48,553 nucleotides of DNA from Candidatus Blautia merdipullorum (GCA_019118685.1 DWYL01000061.1:1-48553), one strand, 5' to 3'. Counted from the stretch's first letter, positions 25,732 to 34,894 are shown. Numbers and translations are program-made. Notes: generated by a model from the letters alone, not told the origin.

Positions 25732-27474
25732 ATGAAAATGAAGAAAATCTTAGCAATGGCTTTAGCCAGCGCCATGGTTCTGTCACTGGGCGCATGTGGA
25801 AGTTCTGATGCTGGTAGTGCTTCTGGCACAGATTCCAGTGCAGCAAGCGATGGAACAGAAACGGCTAGCACGGCTTTTCCGGGAACTGCTGAAGAAGATA
25901 CTTATGTAGTGGATCTTCGTTCTGAGCCTGCGGAACTGAACAGTGTGAAAACAACAGACGTACCTTCCGGAGATATTCTCCGTGAGATCATGGTAGGTCT
26001 TTATAAACTGGATGAGAACGATAAGCCTCAGCCGGATTTGGCAGTGGAAACACAGGTCAGCGATGATGGCTGTACTTATACCATGAAGCTCCGCGAGGAT
26101 GCAAAATGGACAAACGGCGAGCCTGTAACTGCCCATGACTTCGTATATTCTTATCAGACCATCTGCAGCAAGGAAGCTGCTTCTTCCTATGCATTTATTG
26201 TTTATGATAACTTGGTAAACGGCAAGGAAGTGTATGAAGGAACCAAAGATCCTTCTGAACTGGGTGTAAAGGCTATCGACGATTATACTCTGGAAGTGAC
26301 TTTCCAGAATCCTATTCCATATGCAACTCACCTGTTCTCCTTTGCTTCTTATTATCCGCTGAACCAAAAAGCCTATGAGGAGATCGGTCCGGATGTATAC
26401 GGAGATGACGCAGATAAACTGGTGACAAACGGTGCTTATACTATGTCCGAGTGGGTACACAACGACCATATTACTCTGACAAAGAACGAGGATTTCTATG
26501 ATCCGGACAGATGTGCAGCAGGAACTATCCGTTACACAATGATGAACGATACTAATACCCGTATGAACGCTTTCCAGGGCGGACAGGTTGACTGTATCAA
26601 TCTTGCGGCTGACCAGATCGAGCAGGCTGCCAGCCTTGGCATTAAAACAGAGAGTTATGTAGACAACGGAAACTGGTATATCCAGTTCAATACGCTGAAG
26701 ACAGACAAAGGTCTGGACAACGCTAATATCCGTAGAGGTCTTGGGATGGCGATCAATACACAGAGCCTTTGCGATGACATCCTGAAAGATGGTTCCGTAC
26801 CGGCTACAGGTCTGGTGCCTACTACGATTTCAGGGGCTAACGGTGAGAAATTCCGTGATGCAGCAGGCGATGTGGTAAATTATGATCCGGAAGCAGCAAA
26901 AGAAGCATTTGAAAAAGGACTTCAGGAGACCGGCCTTTCTGCAGACAGCCTCAATCTATCTCTTCTGTGTGACGATCTGACTAATGCTCAGAGAACTGCA
27001 GAATTCTTCCAGGCACAGTGGAAGGAAAATCTGGGAATTGATGTGACTATCACACCGCAGCCTTTCAAATCCCGTCTGGACTCTATGGACAACGGAGATT
27101 TTGACATGGTATTTGCCGGATGGTCACCAGACTATAATGACCCGATGACATTCCTGGATATGTTTACCACAACCAACGGAAACAACTACGGTAAATATTC
27201 CAGCGCAGAATATGACAGCCTGGTTACAAGTGCTATGTCTGAGGGAGATGCAGTTGCTCGCCAGGATATGCTGGCTCAGGCAGAGAAGATTGTGGCTTAT
27301 GACGATGCAGCAATCTATCCTCTGTACTTCAGCGGCGTAACTTACGCAGTTTCTGATAAGATCCAGAATATGACACGTACTGGTTTCCAGGAATTTGACT
27401 TTACAGATGCGCCTTCTTCCTCTGACAACTCTGGGGAGACTGCAGAAGCTGAGACAGAAGAAGCAGCAGAATAA
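25732..27474 (+). CDS. oppA: Oligopeptide ABC transporter, substrate-binding lipoprotein
   Basis: 580 residues from the ATG at 25732, chosen because AAAGGGAGG lies 9 bases upstream and the signal peptide then starts MKMKKILAMALASAMVLSLG. The lipobox is LGAC, so the protein is anchored outside the membrane. SBP_bac_5 features include EPAELNSVKTTDV, REDAKWTNGEPVTAHDFVYS and PDYNDPMTFLDMF. It captures peptides for the permease encoded downstream. Low-complexity Ser/Thr/Ala after the lipobox forms a linker, and an odd acidic tail (GETAEAETEEAAE) ends the protein. Codon bias suggests high expression, in line with the strong promoter. The two hairpins after the stop probably separate its expression from that of the permease genes. 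Confidence 0.93.
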   Translation: MKMKKILAMALASAMVLSLGACGSSDAGSASGTDSSAASDGTETASTAFPGTAEEDTYVVDLRSEPAELNSVKTTDVPSGDILREIMVGLYKLDENDKPQPDLAVETQVSDDGCTYTMKLREDAKWTNGEPVTAHDFVYSYQTICSKEAASSYAFIVYDNLVNGKEVYEGTKDPSELGVKAIDDYTLEVTFQNPIPYATHLFSFASYYPLNQKAYEEIGPDVYGDDADKLVTNGAYTMSEWVHNDHITLTKNEDFYDPDRCAAGTIRYTMMNDTNTRMNAFQGGQVDCINLAADQIEQAASLGIKTESYVDNGNWYIQFNTLKTDKGLDNANIRRGLGMAINTQSLCDDILKDGSVPATGLVPTTISGANGEKFRDAAGDVVNYDPEAAKEAFEKGLQETGLSADSLNLSLLCDDLTNAQRTAEFFQAQWKENLGIDVTITPQPFKSRLDSMDNGDFDMVFAGWSPDYNDPMTFLDMFTTTNGNNYGKYSSAEYDSLVTSAMSEGDAVARQDMLAQAEKIVAYDDAAIYPLYFSGVTYAVSDKIQNMTRTGFQEFDFTDAPSSSDNSGETAEAETEEAAE

Positions 27475-27519
27475 TTGAGATTTATACGGCTGACAAAGGT
27501 ATAAAGTGATTTAACGGAT

Positions 27520-27563
27520 AGGAGCCGTTGCCAGGGGGTGAAAATGTTCCCGGCAGGGCTCCT
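27520..27563 (+). promoter_or_regulatory. First intercistronic hairpin between oppA and oppB
   Basis: AGGAGCC (27520-27526) pairs with GGCTCCT (27557-27563), with TGCC/GGCA and a GGG/CCC extension inside. It is GC-rich without a U-tract, so it fits an RNA stability element better than a full terminator. Confidence 0.6.
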
Positions 27564-27565
27564 GT

Positions 27566-27610
27566 CTGTTTATGTAAATCGCAAAGCTTCTTTGCGATTT
27601 ACATAAACAG
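27566..27610 (+). promoter_or_regulatory. Perfect 21-bp hairpin between oppA and oppB
   Basis: Bases 27566-27586 are the exact reverse complement of 27590-27610, with a CTT loop. It begins three bases after the first hairpin and ends 40 bases before the oppB start. It probably protects the oppA mRNA 3' end or limits read-through. Confidence 0.8.
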
Positions 27611-27650
27611 TGAAGTAAAAAATAAAAAACAAAAGAAAGGAGCTGTTATC

Positions 27651-28604
27651 TTGGCGAATCAGTTACGCTACATTTTAAAGAGAATCGTCTATTCCTTTAT
27701 TACGATTTTAGTCCTTACAAGTGTTACCTTCCTTCTGATGCAGCTGCTCCCGGGGGATCCCTTTACCGGTGGAAGAGATATTCCCGATACGGTTATGGAG
27801 GCTCTGAGGGCGAAGTACGGTCTGGACAAACCGGTGCTTCAGCAGCTTGTAATGTACATTGGCAATGCCCTCCACGGAGATTTCGGTATTTCTATACCGG
27901 ATGGAAGAGAGGTTACCGACATTATCCGGCAGGCTTTTCCTGTCTCTTTTGACCTGGGCATCCGGGCCCTGCTCTTTGCCTTTATCATGGGTATCCTGCT
28001 GGGTATTGTGGCCGCAGTAAAGAGAGGGACTGCCTGGGACAGCGGCGCTATGTTCCTGGCCCTGGTAGGCGTGTCCGTACCTTCCTTTATCATGGGAGCG
28101 ATCCTGCAGTATTTCCTGGCTTTAAAACTGGGACAGGCTACGGGAACCCAGGTGTTTGCTATTGTAGGCTGGACAGACTGGCATAGCAAGATTCTTCCCG
28201 CTTTTGCCCTGGCTTTTGGCTCTATGGCTACAGTGAGCCGTCTGATGCGTACCAGTATGCTGGATGTAATGAGCCAGGATTATATTAAAACGGCAAAGGC
28301 TAAGGGACTGAGCCAGAGACAGATCATCTGGAGACATGCAGTGAGAAATGCTATCATGCCGGTTATCACAGTCATGGGTCCTTTAGTGGCGGCGGTTCTT
28401 ACCGGAGCCTTTGTAGTAGAGAATATTTTTGCTATCCCCGGTCTGGGAAAATATTTTGTAACCAGTGTGCAGACCAATAATTATACACTGATCGCAGGTA
28501 CCACGGTATTTTACGGAACTTTCCTGATTCTGGCTAACCTGGTTGTAGATATTATCTATGGTCTTATCGATCCACGTATTAAACTGACAGGAAGAAAGGA
28601 GTAA
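27651..28604 (+). CDS. oppB: Oligopeptide ABC transporter permease, OppB type
   Basis: 317 residues from the TTG at 27651, which has AAAGGAG 8 bases upstream. The protein then starts LANQLRYILKRIVYSFITILVLTSVTFLLMQLLPGDPF, the standard DppB/OppB start. Longer readings back to 27528 would translate through the 21-bp hairpin and are rejected. Six membrane segments are visible, with the EAA motif SQDYIKTAKAKGLSQRQIIWRHAVRNAIMP. It pairs with OppC to form the channel. It is separated from oppA by 176 bases with two hairpins but has no evident promoter of its own. Confidence 0.93.
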   Translation: MANQLRYILKRIVYSFITILVLTSVTFLLMQLLPGDPFTGGRDIPDTVMEALRAKYGLDKPVLQQLVMYIGNALHGDFGISIPDGREVTDIIRQAFPVSFDLGIRALLFAFIMGILLGIVAAVKRGTAWDSGAMFLALVGVSVPSFIMGAILQYFLALKLGQATGTQVFAIVGWTDWHSKILPAFALAFGSMATVSRLMRTSMLDVMSQDYIKTAKAKGLSQRQIIWRHAVRNAIMPVITVMGPLVAAVLTGAFVVENIFAIPGLGKYFVTSVQTNNYTLIAGTTVFYGTFLILANLVVDIIYGLIDPRIKLTGRKE

Positions 28605-28611
28605 AGGCACA

Positions 28612-29610
28612 ATGGCAAAAAAGAAAAAAATGCAGGCGGCTCAGGCCCCGAAGTACACTCCTTATGACGTCAGCGGAAAAATCGGAGGAGATGCTTTTGA
28701 AGTGATCGGTTCCGATGCTTCTTCTATGGAGGCCATCGCCCGTCCTTCTATCAGCTTTATGAAAGATGCCTGGAACCGTATCAGGAAGAGTAAGGTAGCC
28801 ATCGTCTGTATGACTATCCTGGCCTTGATCATATTGGGAGCTATTTTCCTTCCTATGATATGCCCTTTCAGTTATGAGCAGCAGAACGTTGCTTTCCAAA
28901 ATAAACCTATCATGTCACCGGACTCTGTCACCGGACAGATGCATATTTTCGGAACCGATAACCTAGGACGTGATGTATTTGCAAGAGTATGGTACGGCGC
29001 CAGGATCTCTCTGACCATTGCTATCGCAGTAGCCCTTATCGACTGTTTTATCGGCGTTTTGTACGGTGGTATTTCCGGATACTTTGGCGGTGCGGTGGAT
29101 ACGGTGATGATGCGTATCCTGGAGATCATCAGCGGTATCCCTTATCTGATCATCGTTATCCTGCTGATGACGGTTATGGAAAGAGGAATGGGAACGATCA
29201 TCGTGGCCTACTCCCTCACAGGATGGACCGGTATGGCCCGTCTGGTAAGGGGCCAGGTGGTAAGCTTAAAGGAACAGGAATTTGTCATTGCGGCAAAATC
29301 CATGGGAGCTTCTCCGGCCCGTATCATCGGAAAACATCTGGTTCCAAACGTACTTAGCGTTATCATTGTAAATATTACTCTGGATATCCCGAATGTTATT
29401 TTTACGGAAGCATTCCTGTCTATGCTGGGTCTGGGTATTGCTCCGCCTCAGTCTTCCTGGGGTATGATGGCGAATAATGCTATCCAGGTATTCCAGATGT
29501 ATCCTACACAGCTGATCGTAGTAGCATTGTTTATCTGTGTGACCATGTTGTCCTTTAACCTGCTGGGAGACCAGCTCCGCGACGCATTCGACCCGAAATT
29601 AAGGAGGTAA
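28612..29610 (+). CDS. oppC: Oligopeptide ABC transporter permease, OppC type
   Basis: 332 residues. A cytoplasmic N-terminal stretch of about 65 residues (lysine-rich start MAKKKKMQ, then SFMKDAWNRIRKSKVA) precedes six membrane segments. OppC-N and BPD_transp domains are clear: GTDNLGRDVFARVWYGARISL and the EAA motif EQEFVIAAKSMGASPARIIGKHLVPN. FTEAFLSMLGLGIAPPQSSWGMM is a family signature. It starts 7 bases after oppB and ends 4 bases before oppD, in a tight operon. It dimerises with OppB in the membrane. Confidence 0.94.
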   Translation: MAKKKKMQAAQAPKYTPYDVSGKIGGDAFEVIGSDASSMEAIARPSISFMKDAWNRIRKSKVAIVCMTILALIILGAIFLPMICPFSYEQQNVAFQNKPIMSPDSVTGQMHIFGTDNLGRDVFARVWYGARISLTIAIAVALIDCFIGVLYGGISGYFGGAVDTVMMRILEIISGIPYLIIVILLMTVMERGMGTIIVAYSLTGWTGMARLVRGQVVSLKEQEFVIAAKSMGASPARIIGKHLVPNVLSVIIVNITLDIPNVIFTEAFLSMLGLGIAPPQSSWGMMANNAIQVFQMYPTQLIVVALFICVTMLSFNLLGDQLRDAFDPKLRR

Positions 29611-29614
29611 GAAA

Positions 29615-30628
29615 ATGGAAAATGAGAATATCTTAAAAATTGACAACCTCCACGTTTCCTTCGATACCTACGCAGGAGAGGTACACGCTGTCCGCGGCGT
29701 GAGCCTGGAGGTTAAGAAAGGGGAGGTAATGGCCATTGTGGGCGAGTCCGGCTGTGGAAAAAGTGTTACCGCCCAGACCATTATGAAATTGAATCCTATG
29801 CCTCCCGCCCGCATCAAGGAGGGAAGCATTAATCTCTGCGGCAAGGATATCGTAGCTGCCAGCGAAAAAGAAATGCAGTCTATCAGAGGCCAGATGGTAA
29901 GTATGATCTTCCAGGATCCTATGACCTGTATGAATCCTACTATGAAGGTAGGAAAGCAGCTTACAGAAACACTGGTAAAGAAAAAGAAGATCGCAAAGGC
30001 AGATGCGGAGAAAGAAGCAATCCGTCTGCTGAAACTGGTGCAGATCCCGAACCCTGAGGAAAGAGCAAAACAGTATCCTCATGAGTTTTCCGGCGGTATG
30101 CGTCAGAGAGCGATGATTGCTATGGCCCTGGCATGCAATCCTCAGCTTCTTATCGCCGATGAGCCGACCACAGCTCTGGATGTGACCATTCAGGCTCAGA
30201 TCATGCAGCTTATGGCTAAGATTAAGGAAGAGACCAAGACAGCGATCATCCTGATCACCCATGATCTGGGAGTGGTGGCGAATCTGGCAGATGAGGTATC
30301 TGTAATGTATGCAGGAAAGATTGTGGAGAGAGGATCTGTAAGAGATATCTTCTACAATCCGGGACATCCTTATACCGTCGCTCTTCTGCGCAGTCTTCCT
30401 ACTATTGATACGAAAAAGGAGGAAGAACTGGTATCTATCCCAGGTACGCCTCCGGACCTGTATGCGCCTCCTCAGGGCTGCGGATTCGCCAGCCGGTGTG
30501 AACACTGCATGAAAATCTGCAAGGCAAACCAGCCGCCGGTATTTGAGCTGGGAGAGGGACATTCCGCTTCCTGCTGGAGACTTCACCCGGATTTCCCGGG
30601 AGCAAAGGAGGGAAAGATAAATGGATAA
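29615..30628 (+). CDS. oppD: Oligopeptide ABC transporter ATP-binding protein, OppD type
   Basis: 337 residues. Walker A is GESGCGKS, the Q-loop FQDPMTCMNPTMKVG, the signature FSGGMRQRAMIAMALACNP, Walker B LLIADEPTTALD and the H-loop ITHDLG. The C-terminal oligo_HPY extension holds the clustered cysteines CGFASRCEHCMKIC, which in OppD/DppD relatives can bind an Fe-S cluster. AAGGAGG immediately upstream overlaps the end of oppC. Its last 8 bases overlap oppF. It powers uptake with OppF. Confidence 0.95.
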   Translation: MENENILKIDNLHVSFDTYAGEVHAVRGVSLEVKKGEVMAIVGESGCGKSVTAQTIMKLNPMPPARIKEGSINLCGKDIVAASEKEMQSIRGQMVSMIFQDPMTCMNPTMKVGKQLTETLVKKKKIAKADAEKEAIRLLKLVQIPNPEERAKQYPHEFSGGMRQRAMIAMALACNPQLLIADEPTTALDVTIQAQIMQLMAKIKEETKTAIILITHDLGVVANLADEVSVMYAGKIVERGSVRDIFYNPGHPYTVALLRSLPTIDTKKEEELVSIPGTPPDLYAPPQGCGFASRCEHCMKICKANQPPVFELGEGHSASCWRLHPDFPGAKEGKING

Positions 30629-31577
30629 GCTGATCACATTAGACCATGTGTCCAAACATTTCCATGTAGGAAAGGGACAGACCCTGGTGGCAGTAAATGA
30701 TATTTCCCTTGACATCTATAAAGGCGAGACCCTGGGCGTGGTAGGTGAGTCCGGCTGTGGAAAATCTACCCTGGGACGTGTGGTAATGGGCATTTACCCT
30801 GCCACAAAAGGCAAGATCCTGTATAACGGAAAAGAAGTGAATATGAAGCATACGAAAGACCGTTATGCTTATTCCAGAAAGGCTCAGATCATTTTCCAGG
30901 ATCCCTATGCTTCCCTGAATCCACGTATGACAGTAGGAAGCATTATAGCCGAGGGTATGGAGATTCACAAAATGTACGATAAAGAAAAACGGATCCAGAG
31001 AGTCTATGAGCTTCTGGAGACGGTAGGGCTTAACAGAGAGCATGCCAATCGTTTTCCTCATGAGTTCTCCGGCGGCCAGCGTCAGCGTATCGGTATTGCC
31101 CGTGCTCTGGCTGTAGAACCGGAATTCATTGTCTGTGACGAGCCGATTTCCGCTTTGGATGTTTCCATCCAGAGCCAGATCATCAACCTGTTAAAGGATC
31201 TCCAGAAATCTCACGGCTTTACTTATATGTTTATCGCTCACGACCTGAATATTGTAAAATATATTTCAGACCGTATTGCGGTTATGTATCTGGGAAATCT
31301 GGTAGAATTGGCAGACAGTGATGAGATTTATGCTCATACACTCCATCCCTACAGCCAGGCTCTCCTGGCTTCCGTTCCTATTCCGGATCCGGACAAGGAG
31401 GCGCAGAAAGAGGCCAGCGTGCTTTCAGGCGATGTGCCAAGCCCCATCAATCCAAAACCGGGCTGTCCTTTTGCCAACAGATGTAAGTATGCGACGGAGA
31501 AATGTCATAAAGAATCACCGAAGCTGAGAGAAGCACGGCCGGGACACTTTGTATCCTGCCATCTGGATATGGAATAA
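30621..31577 (+). CDS. oppF: Oligopeptide ABC transporter ATP-binding protein, OppF type
   Basis: 318 residues. Walker A is GESGCGKST, the Q-loop FQDPYASLNPRM, the signature FSGGQRQRIGIARALAVEP, Walker B FIVCDEPISALD and the H-loop IAHDLN. Walker B is followed by PISALD where many relatives have PTSALD, a common OppF variant. The oligo_HPY tail carries PGCPFANRCKYATEKC, a cysteine set like OppD's. It overlaps oppD by 8 bases. A strong bidirectional terminator follows, closing the operon. Confidence 0.95.
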   Translation: MDKLITLDHVSKHFHVGKGQTLVAVNDISLDIYKGETLGVVGESGCGKSTLGRVVMGIYPATKGKILYNGKEVNMKHTKDRYAYSRKAQIIFQDPYASLNPRMTVGSIIAEGMEIHKMYDKEKRIQRVYELLETVGLNREHANRFPHEFSGGQRQRIGIARALAVEPEFIVCDEPISALDVSIQSQIINLLKDLQKSHGFTYMFIAHDLNIVKYISDRIAVMYLGNLVELADSDEIYAHTLHPYSQALLASVPIPDPDKEAQKEASVLSGDVPSPINPKPGCPFANRCKYATEKCHKESPKLREARPGHFVSCHLDME

Positions 31578-31597
31578 AAGAATAATACTTTAATATT

Positions 31598-31649
31598 AAA
31601 AACTGCTCTGCAGCATGGGAGGATATCCCGAAGCTGCAGAGCAGTTTTT
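31598..31649. terminator. Bidirectional terminator after oppF
   Basis: A perfect 17-bp stem joins 31598-31614 to 31633-31649, including a left A-run and a right T-run. It can end opp transcription and also the convergent DUF975 gene. Confidence 0.92.
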
Positions 31650-31689
31650 ATGTATTGCAGTCTAATTTATTTGCCGTAATGTTCTTTTG

Positions 31690-33528
31690 CTAAAAATCTG
31701 CCTGCTGTGTCTCTTCCGGGATCCCTGAGCCGATATCGGTGACGCCCTTTCCGGCATTGGGATGAATCTTGGAGTATACCAGGTCCAGACAGAACAATGT
31801 GAGAAATACAAGACACAGGAGCTTTACAATTCTTTGATCAGCCTTATGCAGGAGGTTATCTATAAGAGGCGCCAGTATGTAGACCACAGTTACCCCTCCT
31901 ATGCCGAAGATCAGAAGACCTTCTGCACAGATCCGGCCGTTCAGATTCAGAAAATATCCACTGTAATCCCACCATTTCATTCCTCCGGACAGAATTTCCA
32001 TGATCAGAGAAGTCATATATTCAAGAACCCCGCAGAGAACCATGGCGGAAAAAAATTCAGCCGCCGGATTTTTTCTCAGCCGGTACAGCAGTGTGAGGAT
32101 CAAAATGGCGCCGCTGCCATAAATGGGGATCCAGGGACCGTTTAAGGAACCACGGTTGACCAGTTCGCCATTTGTGACTAAATGAAGAGTCACTTCCCAC
32201 AGCCAGCCGAAAAAGGAAAGGCCAAGGAACAGAACGATCAGGGACCAGATGCTGTATTGCCGCATGATATGTATAGATTCAATTTGTATCCGCTTTTCTT
32301 CCTCCGGGATAGGATAAAGGCGGGTAGGATATACCAGCCCTTTCATAGCGTCAGAAAGTTCCTGATTTTTTACCTGGATAGCCTGTGAATGCTCATATGC
32401 TTTTTCCTGTTTCCCCCAGAAAAGGAGAATACCGAAATTTCTGGCCAGAAATCCTTTGATCCCCGGAAGTTCTGCCTGGAGAGGCGAAGGTGTTTCCATA
32501 ACATCTAAAATATCCAGATATTTTTCAGTGAGAGTCAGAGCATCCGGCTTTTCATAGAGATAAGTGTCATTTAAAAGATCTGCATTGGGAAGCTGAGCTT
32601 CTTTGGCCTCCCGGCGGAGCTGCACATAATATTCGGCGAAGGAAGCGCTTTTATAAGGATTCGTATAGAAAATATTAAAGACACCCAGAGTAAGGGCGCC
32701 CAGAATACTCCAGCCCAGAAAAGAGATTTCAAAGAGGAAACATTCCCATTTATGGCCTTTCATCATTTTTCTGGACAGGGTTATAGCCTGCCGCGCTGTC
32801 ATATCGGGGTTTTCCGCAGCAATATAAGGCACCAAAAAATAAGAATAGTGTTTAATGACGGCTCCCAGAATAGTAAGAGACCAGAGAGTGTGGTAGAAAT
32901 ATTTAACCAGCATGATCCAGGAAACTTTCAGCCATCTTTTGATCCTTAATAGATAGAGAAAGCGGGAGATGGGCACTTTCTGATAAGTGCGCCCTTCCAA
33001 AAAGACGCGTCTGAGGATCACGGAAAAAGTATTCTGGATAAAAAACCAGAAAGCAAACAGTCCCAGAGTGCCGGCAAGGATCAAAAAGATGATTCCGCCG
33101 TTTTCCGTTCCTGTGAGTGAATTTACACCGGCCGCGATGGTGACCAGAATAGAACCTGAGGTAAGCTGATTTACAATATTTGAAAAGACGCCTCTGGTAC
33201 GTCCGAACATCGGGTTCCCATGCTCAGCCTGCTCTGCAGCTTCTTCCTGAAGCTTGACAGAGAGCTGCCGGCCTTCTTCCAGATTATTAGATAGAATATC
33301 CTGTAAAACATCTTCCCAGCCTATGGTCCGCTGAGATACTGTGGATTCTGCAGGATAGCTTTCAGGATTTTCCCGGATCCGTTCATAGTTCTGCAGAGTA
33401 GAAAAGTTCAGCGAACCTTTAAATTCAGAAGCCAAAAATGCGGAGATCAGACAGACTGCCGCAAAGATCAGATAATGTTTCCTTAGGGATGCCTTTCCCT
33501 TTTGTTTTAGTTCTTTTCGTACTGACAT
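31690..33528 (-). CDS. DUF975 - CmpB-like (putative ABC-transporter type IV) membrane fusion protein
   Basis: 612 residues from the ATG at 33528; a TTG at 33552, with AAGGAG 11 bases upstream, would add eight. The N-terminal half (about 1-315) is DUF975: it starts MSVRKELKQKGKASLRKHY and contains PYIAAENPDMTARQAITLSRKMMKGHKW and NPYKSASFAEYY. The C-terminal part (about 425-585) looks like the CmpB/type IV putative ABC transporter family: GWLWEVTLHLVTNGELVNRGSLNGPWIPIYG. A soluble linker lies between. Neither domain has an established function and no partner ATPase is adjacent. It has its own promoter and a leader hairpin. It is usually seen as two separate families; the join looks genuine because the frame is open throughout. 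Confidence 0.78.
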   Translation of the reverse strand: MSVRKELKQKGKASLRKHYLIFAAVCLISAFLASEFKGSLNFSTLQNYERIRENPESYPAESTVSQRTIGWEDVLQDILSNNLEEGRQLSVKLQEEAAEQAEHGNPMFGRTRGVFSNIVNQLTSGSILVTIAAGVNSLTGTENGGIIFLILAGTLGLFAFWFFIQNTFSVILRRVFLEGRTYQKVPISRFLYLLRIKRWLKVSWIMLVKYFYHTLWSLTILGAVIKHYSYFLVPYIAAENPDMTARQAITLSRKMMKGHKWECFLFEISFLGWSILGALTLGVFNIFYTNPYKSASFAEYYVQLRREAKEAQLPNADLLNDTYLYEKPDALTLTEKYLDILDVMETPSPLQAELPGIKGFLARNFGILLFWGKQEKAYEHSQAIQVKNQELSDAMKGLVYPTRLYPIPEEEKRIQIESIHIMRQYSIWSLIVLFLGLSFFGWLWEVTLHLVTNGELVNRGSLNGPWIPIYGSGAILILTLLYRLRKNPAAEFFSAMVLCGVLEYMTSLIMEILSGGMKWWDYSGYFLNLNGRICAEGLLIFGIGGVTVVYILAPLIDNLLHKADQRIVKLLCLVFLTLFCLDLVYSKIHPNAGKGVTDIGSGIPEETQQADF

Positions 33529-33579
33529 TTGTTTTTCTTCCGGATAGAACAATATCCGGATTTCTCCTTCTTTATTGAA

Positions 33580-33621
33580 GCCGGAGCCCCTTTTCAGCCC
33601 CTTTGATCACGGGACTCCGGC
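33580..33621 (-). promoter_or_regulatory. Leader hairpin of the DUF975-CmpB gene
   Basis: GCCGGAGCCCC (33580-33590) faces GGGACTCCGGC (33611-33621), an 11-bp stem with one mismatch. It lies between the promoter and the ribosome binding site on the minus strand and has no U-tract. Confidence 0.5.
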
Positions 33622-33634
33622 CATATATAAATAC

Positions 33635-33664
33635 AGTATAGCAAATCCTGCTGAAAAATTGCAA
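33635..33664 (-). promoter_or_regulatory. Putative promoter of the DUF975-CmpB gene
   Basis: Minus strand: TTGCAA (33664-33659), an 18-bp spacer and TATACT (33640-33635). Confidence 0.55.
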
Positions 33665-33723
33665 GAAATATACATGGATATAGAGAGCCCTTTGTAGGTT
33701 ATTATTTATAAAGCATTAATAAA

Positions 33724-33778
33724 GCCCCCAGAAATAGAACTGCCCCATTAGTCATAAGCTGGCATTATCTCTGGGGGC
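33724..33778 (-). terminator. Terminator of the GH25 lysozyme gene
   Basis: On the minus strand the arm at 33778-33766 pairs with that at 33736-33724 (13 positions, one mismatch; GCCCCCAGA against TCTGGGGGC), followed by TTTATTAATG. Confidence 0.75.
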
Positions 33779-33798
33779 CTGGTTATTTTCTGATCCGG

Positions 33799-34722
33799 TC
33801 AGTTTATCCGGATCTTGGTCCCTGCGTAGATTTTATCCGGATCGGAAATATTGTTCAGACTCTGAAGTCTGCTGACAGTGGTGCCATAACGGGCGGCAAT
33901 ACCTGAAAGGGTATCTCCCGGACGGATGGTATAATATTGACTGCCCGACTGAGAAGCGGAAGAGAGCTTAAGCTGCTGCCCGGGATAGATCCTGTCAGGA
34001 TCAGAGATCCCATTGAGCTGTACCAGTCTGCTGACGGTGGTGCCGAAACGAAGAGCAATCTCTGAGAGGGTATCGCCGGGCTGGACAGTATATTCATCAG
34101 GCACAGAAGGACCGGGGGAAGGAGAAGGTTTTCCGTAGTCCTTATAACTGTAATTTTTATCACAGTCCCCTGATACACCGGGAACGCTGCCGGTGGAAGT
34201 ATACTGCCACATTGCCATGCCGGTGATGGAAGGTTCAGAAGCATACTGGGCGAACCACAGATCATAGGGAAGCCGGCCGGTATCAAACATCCTGTGGTAA
34301 TAATCCAGATTGGAATAGTACATAGGGATATACCCGGAGGCTTTTATTCTGCTGCAGAATGCCATGACCATATCTGTGGCAAGATTTTTATTTATGGTCA
34401 CACCCTTCTGGGCAGCATAGCGGACCGTATCGTATTCCAGATCATAAGCCAGAGGCCAGGTGACCGGATACTGTTTTGCCAGGGTAGTGCAGTATTCTGC
34501 CTCCTGAACTGCCATCTGAGTATTGTAGGCATAGGAAAACCAGTAAATGCCGAATGGGATCCCAAACTTCCGGCAGGCAGCGGCATTTTGATGAAAAAAA
34601 GGATCTATATTGTTCTGCCCGTATCCTCCACGGAGCATGGCAAAAGAAATACCGGAATTTTTCACTTGATTCCAATCAATATTTCCCTGGTACCGGGAAA
34701 CATCAATCCCGATTAAAGCCAT
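33799..34722 (-). CDS. GH25 lysozyme (muramidase) with two LysM domains
   Basis: 307 residues. The GH25 domain spans about 1-197 with the catalytic Asp7 ([13 protein letters not shown]) and Asp94 and Glu96 (AYDLEYD); [17 protein letters not shown] closes the fold. A proline/serine linker leads to LysM domains at about 211-254 and 264-307 ([13 protein letters not shown] and [13 protein letters not shown]). It should cleave the glycan chain of peptidoglycan. The ATG at 34722 has AAGGAGG and homologues begin MALIGIDVS; an upstream reading is rejected. No signal peptide is present, which is more usual of phage endolysins or of non-classically released enzymes. No other phage gene is nearby. A GAGAAGA/TCTTCTC hairpin lies just upstream. 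It diverges from ssrA. Confidence 0.92.
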   Translation of the reverse strand: MALIGIDVSRYQGNIDWNQVKNSGISFAMLRGGYGQNNIDPFFHQNAAACRKFGIPFGIYWFSYAYNTQMAVQEAEYCTTLAKQYPVTWPLAYDLEYDTVRYAAQKGVTINKNLATDMVMAFCSRIKASGYIPMYYSNLDYYHRMFDTGRLPYDLWFAQYASEPSITGMAMWQYTSTGSVPGVSGDCDKNYSYKDYGKPSPSPGPSVPDEYTVQPGDTLSEIALRFGTTVSRLVQLNGISDPDRIYPGQQLKLSSASQSGSQYYTIRPGDTLSGIAARYGTTVSRLQSLNNISDPDKIYAGTKIRIN

Positions 34723-34814
34723 AGAAATCCTCCTTTCTGAGAAGAAAAAATCTTCTCTCATTTATCATATGATACAAGGCTTTAATGGTCAGGAATTTCC
34801 TGTAAAGATGCGTC

Positions 34815-34843
34815 TTGACAAAGGGGAAAAAACAGGATAAGAT
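34815..34843 (+). promoter_or_regulatory. Promoter of ssrA
   Basis: Perfect TTGACA (34815-34820), a 17-bp spacer and TAAGAT (34838-34843). Transcription near 34850 would give a 5' precursor of about 45 bases before the mature tmRNA. Confidence 0.75.
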
Positions 34844-34894
34844 AAATGTGCTTAAGAACTGCCGGTTTGCGTTACAGGATAAGCTTTTATACAA

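Noticed and set aside
27528-27650. Longer OppB start at 27528
   Set aside because: The extension would be translated across the two hairpins and is unlike OppB proteins; TTG at 27651 has a good ribosome binding site and gives the family N-terminus.
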